Below, piece after piece: positions 17,132-23,938 of a DNA stretch of 64,000 nt. Where the stretch lies: NCBI GenBank assembly GCA_017396025.1, contig JAFQNF010000037.1, positions 1-64,000 on the forward strand. The letters are read 5' to 3'. Origin of the DNA: a bacterium. GTDB lineage: Bacteria; Cyanobacteriota; Vampirovibrionia; Gastranaerophilales; Gastranaerophilaceae. Within the stretch, counting starts at the first letter, position 1; each line of letters starts with the position of its first letter. The notes beneath the pieces are model-generated. The model was not told the DNA's origin, made no database searches, and saw only the letters and a list, made by a program, of their open reading frames with translations. Both the position numbers and the translations under genes were made by a program.

Positions 17132-17365
17132 ATGATTAATAGATTGAGGACAATGGTATCACAAGTAATGTATGCACCTAGTGCATCACAAACTGCAACC
17201 GTTCAAGTTAGCGGGGGCTACAATCCATTTGAAAACCCTTTTGTGCAACCTCAATCAAAAAGAAATTCATACGCAGTTAACAAACCTGTTAAGGGCGGTT
17301 ATTTTGCTGGATATCACAACGGTAAACCAAACATCGTTGGCAGAAGATTGTTTATTGAGGCATAA
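17132..17365 (+). CDS. Small protein of unknown function (77 aa)
   Basis: A 77-residue protein beginning MINRLRTMVSQVMYAPS, with a Gly/Asn/Pro-rich middle (GGYNPFENPFVQPQ) and a well-formed C-terminal segment GYFAGYHNGKPNIVGRRLF. There is no signal peptide, membrane segment or cysteine. A GGGAAAAG ribosome-binding site at proper spacing supports the start. I do not recognise the family. It stands alone between the pilin's upstream region and an interspersed element. The ordered tyrosine/glycine/arginine C-terminus looks selected and not random, so I accept it as a gene. Confidence 0.65.
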   Translation: MINRLRTMVSQVMYAPSASQTATVQVSGGYNPFENPFVQPQSKRNSYAVNKPVKGGYFAGYHNGKPNIVGRRLFIEA

Positions 17366-17665
17366 TTTTGGACAAGCAATAACATAAATAGATACTCGTC
17401 ATCACGAGGACATTAGTCCATGGTGATTTCTTGCAAATATGACTTCGTTCTTTAAAATTGCTTCGCCGTCTTGAAATTTCTTTTCAGCTACTCTTCGCTT
17501 CGCATACAGGCTCAATCATCCTCACGTCGTTGCGGTGTTTCGCTTTGTAGCTCGTTGCTGTCGTTCGTGCCACTTCGTTTGTCCTCACTGCGCACTCGCT
17601 TTCCGGATTTCATCCGTCCGAAATTTCGCTAACGCTCGCAATGACATAAACGCAATGATGCAAAA
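17366..17665. other. 300-bp gap with a composite interspersed element
   Basis: Apart from about 30 bp at each side, this gap is occupied by the repeat described at 17397-17645. No terminator hairpin is visible for the 77-aa gene or for dnaB other than the repeat's own stems. Confidence 0.7.
17397..17645 (+). repeat. Composite interspersed hairpin element (249 bp)
   Basis: It starts CGTCATCACGA and ends CGCTCGCAATGAC. The 5' hairpin has ATCAC/GTGAT (17401-17405 with 17423-17427) and GGAC/GTCC, so three outer pairs are changed in a compensatory way relative to 11433-11460. The tail module matches 15415-15540 but is interrupted by 17502-17549, an inverted copy of 15773-15820, indicating nested insertion or recombination. 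Confidence 0.8.
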
Positions 17666-19033
17666 TCAGAATTCTGCAGTCTTTGTTGGGTTTTTAAACT
17701 TCGTAATATTTGATTGGAATAACAATTCAATAGTTCCAACAGGACCATTTCTGTGTTTTGCAATAATTACTTCTGCTTTCCCCTTGTTATTAACATCATC
17801 ACGGTTATAATATTCATCTCTATAAATAAACATAATAATATCCGCGTCTTGCTCAATCGCACCAGAATCTCTTAAGTCAGACATCATTGGACGTTTATCT
17901 GGTCTTGATTCAACACCACGTGATAATTGTGACAACGCAATAATTGGAACATCAAGTTCTCTCGCTAAACCTTTTAAAGAACGTGAAATAGCAGAAATTT
18001 GTTGGTTACGGTCGTTCGTGTTTCCGCCACCTTCCATAAGTTGTAAGTAATCTATTACAACAAGACCCAAGTCTTTTTCTTCCATCATCAAACGTCTACA
18101 TTTAGCTTTAATATCAGTTGCAGTAACACCAGCTGTATCATCAATATAAATTCTTGCATCAGAAAGTCTTGTCATTGCATCAACAAGCTTTTCCCAGTCT
18201 TTTGGCTGCATATTACCAGAAGTAATTCTTTGAGTATCAACCTCTGCTTCAGCGCACAACATACGTTTAACAAGCTGTTGCTTAGGCATTTCTAATGAGA
18301 AGATGGCAACACCTTTTTTTGTTTTCATTGCAACATTTTGCGCCAAGTTTAAAGCAAATGCTGTTTTACCCATTGATGGACGAGCCGCTAAAATAATCAA
18401 ATCTGATTTACGAAGCCCAGAAGTTAAAGTGTTTAAATCATAAAAACCAGTATCTACACCAACTAATTCATCTTTGTTGTTAAATCTTTGTTCAATTTCC
18501 TCATAGCTTGTAACAACCAAATCTTGAATTGGAACCAAATCAGATGTATCTTTTTGTGCAGCAATATTAAAAATTAGCTTTTGAGCATTATCTAGAACAT
18601 TATCCGTATCTTCATTTTCATAAGACATAGAAACAATTTCAGAACCAGCATTGATTAACGCCCTTTTTATTTCTTTTTCTTGGATAATCTTTGCATAGAA
18701 CTCAACATTTGCAGTCGTGACAACGTTAAGAGCCAAATCATTAATATACGAACGGCCACCTGCTGTATCAAGTTCTTCTTTATTTCTCAAATGTTCTGAA
18801 ACAGTAACAATATCGATAGGTTCGTTTTTCTTGAAAAGTTCAAGAATAGCTTCATAAATAACTTTATGAGCAGGCTTATAAAATGTTTCTGGTTTTAAAA
18901 ATTCAACAATTCTTCCCAAAGACATTGGGTTAACCAAAATAGCACCTAAAACTGCTTCTTCAGCCTCTATACTTTGAGGAAGCAATTTTAGCATGCTTGT
19001 ATCATTTTGCTGTTTTAGTACTTTGCCTGCCAT
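17666..19033 (-). CDS. dnaB: Replicative DNA helicase DnaB
   Basis: The hexameric replicative helicase that unwinds DNA at the fork; 455 residues, normal length. The N-terminal primase-interacting domain begins LPQSIEAEEAVLGAIL. The RecA-like domain has Walker A AARPSMGKT, Walker B LVVIDYLQLM, and the SLEMP and LSQLSRGVESR motifs. No intein is present. I prefer the ATG at 19033 because AGGA lies 6 nt upstream; the ATG at 19039 would overlap that site. It is the third gene after coaD and a coiled-coil protein, all minus strand and closely spaced. Confidence 0.97.
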   Translation of the reverse strand: MAGKVLKQQNDTSMLKLLPQSIEAEEAVLGAILVNPMSLGRIVEFLKPETFYKPAHKVIYEAILELFKKNEPIDIVTVSEHLRNKEELDTAGGRSYINDLALNVVTTANVEFYAKIIQEKEIKRALINAGSEIVSMSYENEDTDNVLDNAQKLIFNIAAQKDTSDLVPIQDLVVTSYEEIEQRFNNKDELVGVDTGFYDLNTLTSGLRKSDLIILAARPSMGKTAFALNLAQNVAMKTKKGVAIFSLEMPKQQLVKRMLCAEAEVDTQRITSGNMQPKDWEKLVDAMTRLSDARIYIDDTAGVTATDIKAKCRRLMMEEKDLGLVVIDYLQLMEGGGNTNDRNQQISAISRSLKGLARELDVPIIALSQLSRGVESRPDKRPMMSDLRDSGAIEQDADIIMFIYRDEYYNRDDVNNKGKAEVIIAKHRNGPVGTIELLFQSNITKFKNPTKTAEF

Positions 19034-19057
19034 AACCATTCCTATTCAAGAAAACTA

Positions 19058-19621
19058 TTATTGTTCAACAACTGTTTTTTCACGGTTTTGAGCTTCTTTT
19101 GCTCTTTTTTGTTGAGATAAATACTCTTGACCATTTCTCACAATTCTGTGAACTTGTTCAATATCACGTTCTAAGTTATTTAAAACTTGTTCTGCGTACG
19201 CTTGAGCACCCTCTCTTGTTTGCATAGCTTCTTGATAAGCAGCTCTTCTAACATTATCTGCTTCTTCAGCTGCTTTATTTTTCATTTCTTCGCAGCTTTC
19301 TTTAACTTGTTCTTGAATTTTTGCAGCTTTTTCTCTAACAGCTCTAATTAATTCAGATTCGCTTAGAATATTTGCAGCTGTATTTTGCGCTTCAGATATG
19401 ATTCTATCAGCTCTGCTTTGAGCTTCCATATAAATATCATCGCGTCTTTTTAGAATCATTTCTGCTGTTTTTATTTCTTCTGGAAGAATCGCTTTAATTT
19501 TACTTAAAACATCTTGAATATCATCTGTATTCATAAATAAACAATAGCTACCAACGTGGAACTTGTTATCCAACATTTCATCTACTTCGTCTATTAAATG
19601 ACTAACTCTTAATTCTGTCAT
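19058..19621 (-). CDS. Coiled-coil protein of the coaD-linked ATPase/DivIVA-like family
   Basis: 187 residues. A short N-terminal domain (VSHLIDEVDEMLDNKFHVG...) is followed by LPEEIKTAEMILKRRDDIYMEAQSRADRIISEAQ, then a continuous Ala/Glu/Lys-rich coiled coil like an F0 b-subunit stalk but without its membrane anchor. From memory, similar proteins sit next to coaD in Firmicutes (often labelled ATPase) and in cyanobacteria; some resemble DivIVA, which scaffolds division and polar growth. Function is unproven. It starts 4 bp after coaD ends and is followed at 25 bp by dnaB, so the three form an operon. Confidence 0.7.
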   Translation of the reverse strand: MTELRVSHLIDEVDEMLDNKFHVGSYCLFMNTDDIQDVLSKIKAILPEEIKTAEMILKRRDDIYMEAQSRADRIISEAQNTAANILSESELIRAVREKAAKIQEQVKESCEEMKNKAAEEADNVRRAAYQEAMQTREGAQAYAEQVLNNLERDIEQVHRIVRNGQEYLSQQKRAKEAQNREKTVVEQ

Positions 19622-19625
19622 GGTT

Positions 19626-20108
19626 TTAACCTTTCGTATATTTTGCTTGTAAATACTTTGCTACAGGTTCTGGCACGAATTTAGAAATATCGCCTTTCAT
19701 AACCGCGACTTCGCGCACAGTACCAGATGATATAAAATTATATTTTGGTTTTGTAATTAAAAACACAGTGTGAATATCTTTGCATAATGCACTATTAGCC
19801 TGTGATAATTGCATTTCATATTCAAAATCAGAAACAGCTCTTAAGCCTCTAATAAGGACATTAGCATTCTTTTTTTTAGCATATTCGATAGTTAAACCAT
19901 CAAAGCTATCAACTTCAACATTTGGAATATTTTTACAAGATTCTCTGATTAAATTCAGCCTATCTTCAAGAGGTAAAAAGCTTTTTTTATTCATGTTTAC
20001 AGAAACAACAATTATAACTTTATCAAAAATATCCGCAGCACGTTTAAGAACATCTAAATGCCCCTTTGTTATTGGATCAAAGCTCCCCGGATAAATTGCG
20101 ATTTTCAA
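19626..20108 (-). CDS. coaD: Phosphopantetheine adenylyltransferase
   Basis: Catalyses the penultimate step of coenzyme A synthesis, ATP plus 4'-phosphopantetheine giving dephospho-CoA. At 160 residues it has the standard length. Nucleotidyltransferase signatures are GSFDPITKGHLD (the T.GH variant of HIGH), the substrate-binding LIRGLRAVSDFEYE, and the late ISSGTVREV (ISSS.VRE type). Active hexameric bacterial CoaD enzymes share all three. It is the first gene of a three-gene unit with the coiled-coil protein and dnaB. Confidence 0.97.
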   Translation of the reverse strand: MKIAIYPGSFDPITKGHLDVLKRAADIFDKVIIVVSVNMNKKSFLPLEDRLNLIRESCKNIPNVEVDSFDGLTIEYAKKKNANVLIRGLRAVSDFEYEMQLSQANSALCKDIHTVFLITKPKYNFISSGTVREVAVMKGDISKFVPEPVAKYLQAKYTKG

Positions 20109-20204
20109 ACCCTTAACCTCTTGAAATACTCACATGATAATTGTACTTCAATCATGGTTTTTAGAGGATTACAAGGGCAAAAATGTTTCCGATTTTTTAC
20201 AATT

Positions 20205-21800
20205 TCAAGGAATATACTTTGTAAACTGTCCATCAAAATACAAGTGAATACAGTTTTTTCCATTTTCCTTTGAAACGTATAAAGCTTTATCGGCACAATC
20301 AATAAGTTCTTTTATACCATCTGCCGCATTTGGGAATTCAGCAATACCAATACTTACAGTTGGTCTTAAGATTGTATTTTCATCAACTTTAACTTCAATT
20401 TCACTAATTCTTTGTCTTAAACGCTCTGCAATAATTACAGCATTTAATGCAGCTGTTTCCGGAAGAATAATTGTAAATTCTTCACCACCATAACGAGCTG
20501 GAATATCAACGTGTCTAATAGTTTTTTGAATTGTCGCAGCAATCTCTTTAAGAACAATATCACCAACCAAGTGACCATAAGTATCGTTAACTTGTTTAAA
20601 GTTATCAATATCCATCATTAATAATGACAATACATGATGATATCTTTGAACTCTTTTTATTTCAGATTCAAGCAAGAAATAAAAATGTCTGTGGATATAC
20701 AGTTTTGTCAAACCGTCTTTTGTAGCCAACTCATACAATTGAGCATTATCAACAGCAATTGCAGCTTGGTTTGCCAATGCTTCAACAAATTCTAAATCTT
20801 TTTTATTGAATAACTTACCGTTCTTTTTATTTGTAATATTAATAATACCAATACATTCACCTTTTGCAATCAATGGAACACAAATAAGGGATGAAACATT
20901 GTTATCTGTAGCCAGCTGGTTAAATCTTGGGTCATTACCACCCAAGTTTGTAATAATAGATTTCTTTTCCGTAAATACTTTTCCAGCAATACCACTATCT
21001 GGCTTCATTTTTTGGCATTCTACAATACCATTATTAATATCATCTTCGTGTTTTTTATCTTTTAAGCCATAAACAACCTTAACTTGAAGCGTATTATCTT
21101 GTGTATCATAAAGCATCAAAGAACCTTTTTCAGCATTTACAGTTTCAATAGCTTTATCCAAAATTACGCTAATTAAACGTTTTAAGTCATCAATGAAGTT
21201 AACAGCTTGAGAGATATTATACAAAATTGATAAATTATGAAGTGTTTTGTTTAAATCTACAATCTTAGCTTCTTGCTCTTTATTCTTGATAAATTTCCTT
21301 AATATAGGGTCAATACAGCTAAATACTTGATTAAAATACTTAAAATCATCTTCTGTAAAATCGCTTCCATCTTCTTTTTTACTTATAGAACAAAAACAAA
21401 ATGGGATTGTTTCATTATAGAAAATCTTAATATATTCTGTTTCAAGTTCATGTAATTTATAAGTATTCCAAAAAGCTTTATAAATCAAAGTTCCATCAGC
21501 ATTTGTAACTTTAATTAAATCTTCGTTATTATTTTGCAAAAATGGTGCATTATCAATATTAAATTCAAACTCAATATCACTATGAGATACAATATTTTTT
21601 GTTTGAAAAATACCATTATTATTTATAAAAAAACGGATATTTTTCAACGATAGTGATGATTTTGCCAAAAATGCAACCTTTGATAACAAATCTTCAATCG
21701 AACGTGATTGATTTGCTACCATATTCAAGTCAAAAAGATTGTGCAATTCTAGTACATTCTTTTGTAAACTATATACTTTTTCTTCTAAATTATCTGTCAT
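20205..21800 (-). CDS. Diguanylate cyclase with GAF domain(s)
   Basis: 531 residues. The N-terminal 170 residues look like a degenerate GAF-type sensor region. A clearer GAF domain covers about 190-355 (DKAIETVNAEKGSLMLYD, SLICVPLIAKGECIGIINI). The GGDEF domain is at 360-525, with active-site GGEEF (438-442), the metal Asp in MMDIDNFKQVND, and the inhibitory I-site RHVD (429-432). It should therefore make cyclic di-GMP with product inhibition. There is no membrane segment. TATAAT (21807-21812) ends 6 bp before the ATG, so the transcript may be nearly leaderless. The MshEN-type ATPase at 4787-6178 is a candidate effector. Confidence 0.9.
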   Translation of the reverse strand: MTDNLEEKVYSLQKNVLELHNLFDLNMVANQSRSIEDLLSKVAFLAKSSLSLKNIRFFINNNGIFQTKNIVSHSDIEFEFNIDNAPFLQNNNEDLIKVTNADGTLIYKAFWNTYKLHELETEYIKIFYNETIPFCFCSISKKEDGSDFTEDDFKYFNQVFSCIDPILRKFIKNKEQEAKIVDLNKTLHNLSILYNISQAVNFIDDLKRLISVILDKAIETVNAEKGSLMLYDTQDNTLQVKVVYGLKDKKHEDDINNGIVECQKMKPDSGIAGKVFTEKKSIITNLGGNDPRFNQLATDNNVSSLICVPLIAKGECIGIINITNKKNGKLFNKKDLEFVEALANQAAIAVDNAQLYELATKDGLTKLYIHRHFYFLLESEIKRVQRYHHVLSLLMMDIDNFKQVNDTYGHLVGDIVLKEIAATIQKTIRHVDIPARYGGEEFTIILPETAALNAVIIAERLRQRISEIEVKVDENTILRPTVSIGIAEFPNAADGIKELIDCADKALYVSKENGKNCIHLYFDGQFTKYIP

Positions 21801-21826
21801 GACCTTATTATATTCTAAATATTGTT

Positions 21827-22150
21827 TTATGATTTACTACTTTTAGAGGGTTTTTTATTTTCTATTCCCGCAACCAACGCAGATGAAACAATTAATATTG
21901 GAGTAAAGAAAAATGCTAGATTATTTCTTAATGATTTAGCCATTGAAATTTTACCTGTTCCATAATCAAGCAATGACCATAAACCAGTTAAGGCAAGCAA
22001 AGTTGGCGCTGTTTCTTTTGCATTTTTTAAAAAGCTATCAGCATATTGTGTCTTTTTTGAGCCTATAGGCTTTTTAACTTTTTGTTTTTCTGTGGAAGAA
22101 TAGTTTTTTACTCCTGCCGTAAAGGAACAATGAGAAACCTTATTAATCAT
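21827..22150 (-). CDS. Small membrane protein with N-terminal SF.[AG] motif
   Basis: 107 residues of unknown function. The N-terminus (MINKVSHCSFTAGVKNYSS) has the [ST]F.[GA] motif seen in other hypothetical proteins here. Two hydrophobic segments follow (about 47-65, TAPTLLALTGLWSLL, and about 80-97, FFFTPILIVSSALVAG), and the C-terminus is lysine/serine-rich. GAGGAG precedes the ATG at about 9 nt. It follows ribD by 24 bp on the same strand, so it may be co-transcribed, but no functional link to riboflavin synthesis is visible. Confidence 0.6.
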   Translation of the reverse strand: MINKVSHCSFTAGVKNYSSTEKQKVKKPIGSKKTQYADSFLKNAKETAPTLLALTGLWSLLDYGTGKISMAKSLRNNLAFFFTPILIVSSALVAGIENKKPSKSSKS

Positions 22151-22174
22151 TAAAAATATCTCCTCTTAGCAAAC

Positions 22175-23257
22175 TTAAAATTTAAATTTGCCAACAACCA
22201 TTATATCGTTTTTTAAGATTTTAGTCGATACCATAGTTAAATTATTACAAGATGATATTTCATCTCTTTTAAAGCCCTCAACACAATTTATGCCTGCTTT
22301 ATCACCAAGAATTTTTGGTGCTATAAATTGAATTAATTCATCTGGAAGTTGTTCTTCTATAAAAGCTTTATTTAAGGTTCCGCCAGCTTCAACAAGCACA
22401 CTTCTTATTTTCATTTCAAAAAGTTTTTGCATTGCATATTTCAAATCAACATGCCCGTTTTTCGATGGACATACTACAATCTCAACATGTGACGGAAAAT
22501 TTGAATTTTTCTTAGAAGTTAAAACAATAACCCTTGTACCATCATTATTATAAACTTTAGCTTCTGGGGACGTTGAAAGATTTGTATCAACAATAACCCT
22601 CACAGGATTTCTACCACCCCTCATGCGGCAAGTTAAAGAAGGGTTATCTGCAAGAACTGTTTTAGAACTTGTTAAAATTGCATCGTATTTATTTCTTAAT
22701 TTTTGCACTTGTGCGCGAGATTTTTCATCAGTTATCCATTTTGAATTTCCAGTTTTTGTTGCTATTTTTCCATCCAAAGTAGTTGCTGTTTTAATTGCAA
22801 TATAAACTTCTTTTTTTATTTGATTTTTTAAAAATATTTTATTTAATTCTCGGCATTCATCTTCTAAAACACCAACAATAACTTCAATACCAGCTTTTTT
22901 AAGGCGTTCAATGCCTTGCCCTGCCACCTCTGGATTTGGATCAACCAATCCACAAATGACTCGTTTAAAACCTTTTTCAATTAACATATCAGCACAAGGC
23001 GGTGTTTTACCATGATGTGAGCAAGGTTCTAGATTTACAATAATTGATTTACCTTTTAAATCTTCTTTTGCCGATAACACAGCGTTGCGCTCAGCATGGT
23101 TTCCACCATAATATTCATGCCTGCCTTCTGATATAATTCTAAAATCATCATCAAAAATAACAGCACCAACCAATGGGTTCGGCGATGTATGCCCCTCGCT
23201 TTTCTTTGCTAAGGCGTTACATCTTCGCATTAATTTTTTATATTCTTTTTCAAACAT
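22175..23257 (-). CDS. ribD: Bifunctional riboflavin deaminase/reductase
   Basis: Catalyses two early riboflavin steps: deamination of the GTP-derived diaminopyrimidine, then NADPH-dependent side-chain reduction. At 360 residues it has the usual length. The N-terminal deaminase has the zinc motif HAERNAV and PCSHHGKTPPCADML. The C-terminal reductase begins near ATTLDGKIAT and includes NPVRVIVDTN and VEAGGTLNKAF. Its ATG overlaps the stop of the upstream 201-residue protein by one base. No FMN riboswitch is visible upstream, and ribE, ribA and ribH are not in the window. Confidence 0.96.
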   Translation of the reverse strand: MFEKEYKKLMRRCNALAKKSEGHTSPNPLVGAVIFDDDFRIISEGRHEYYGGNHAERNAVLSAKEDLKGKSIIVNLEPCSHHGKTPPCADMLIEKGFKRVICGLVDPNPEVAGQGIERLKKAGIEVIVGVLEDECRELNKIFLKNQIKKEVYIAIKTATTLDGKIATKTGNSKWITDEKSRAQVQKLRNKYDAILTSSKTVLADNPSLTCRMRGGRNPVRVIVDTNLSTSPEAKVYNNDGTRVIVLTSKKNSNFPSHVEIVVCPSKNGHVDLKYAMQKLFEMKIRSVLVEAGGTLNKAFIEEQLPDELIQFIAPKILGDKAGINCVEGFKRDEISSCNNLTMVSTKILKNDIMVVGKFKF

Positions 23258-23862
23258 TATTTAACCTGTTTATAGAAAGCATCTGTAATAATTTGAGAAT
23301 ACTTTCCTTTTTCGTTAACAGAAATAACTATTAAATTTTTACCATTTGAAAGTTCTGCAACACCAAGAATACCCTCAACATCTTTCATTGGAAGATTTGA
23401 TATTTCAGCACTAACTTTAACATATGGAACTTTTTGTCCAACCCCTTGCATCTCACTTTTTTTAGTAACTTTAATATTTTCAAATTTTACTAATTGATAC
23501 TTATATTTTTGGAGTGTAGACTCAATTTTTTCTTGAATGTTTTCAGATGTAATATCTTCCTTGGTTAAAATATTTTCCTTGCGTGGTTCTATCATAATCA
23601 TTTTTTGACCAGTTGCATTATGCTCAGCCACAATCATTCTATTTTTTAGAACCTTTAAATTTTTATCAATTGTATACTCGCCATCCACATTAGATAAATC
23701 AATAACATCTTTTGTTTCTTCAAGCATTTTTTCTTGAGATACACCACCGTTTCTCTCTTCTAATTTATCTTTTATAAAGTCAATCACGCCTAAATGTAAC
23801 AATCCAAAAAAGACCAAAACAGCAATAATTGTCTTGTATATTATAGTTAAACAGCCTTTCAT
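23257..23862 (-). CDS. Membrane-anchored protein of unknown function
   Basis: 201 residues. An N-terminal uncleaved anchor (about 5-28, IIYKTIIAVLVFFGLLHLGV) precedes a soluble, mostly extracytoplasmic domain of mixed beta/alpha character rich in lysine. I do not recognise the domain. AAAGGAG precedes the ATG. It is translationally coupled to ribD (TAATG overlap), an unusual partner. A promoter reading into it lies inside the start of the divergent mutS gene. Confidence 0.55.
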   Translation of the reverse strand: MKGCLTIIYKTIIAVLVFFGLLHLGVIDFIKDKLEERNGGVSQEKMLEETKDVIDLSNVDGEYTIDKNLKVLKNRMIVAEHNATGQKMIMIEPRKENILTKEDITSENIQEKIESTLQKYKYQLVKFENIKVTKKSEMQGVGQKVPYVKVSAEISNLPMKDVEGILGVAELSNGKNLIVISVNEKGKYSQIITDAFYKQVK

Positions 23863-23909
23863 TGATGCTCCTTTGTTTATAATTTGAAAATAACCCTAAT
23901 TTGTAATAC

Positions 23910-23938
23910 AGTATAGCTATGATAGATGAAGAAATCAA
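23910..23938 (-). promoter_or_regulatory. Predicted promoter overlapping the mutS start
   Basis: TTGATT (23933-23938), a 17-nt spacer and TATACT (23910-23915) on the minus strand. It drives the membrane protein and ribD and lies across the first codons of mutS, so the two divergent units may interfere. Confidence 0.55.

Noticed and set aside
11350-17645. CRISPR array
   Set aside because: The repeats are unevenly spaced, of unequal length and have internal hairpins; there are no regular spacers and no cas genes.
15954-17645. Composite transposon around the pilin
   Set aside because: There is an inverted pair of 48 bp, but no transposase and no target-site duplication visible; kept only as a structural finding.
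17535-17810. 91-residue frame on the plus strand
   Set aside because: Starts inside a repeat and runs antisense into dnaB; no ribosome-binding site.
23257-23300. FMN riboswitch before ribD
   Set aside because: ribD starts directly at the end of the upstream gene with no leader space.
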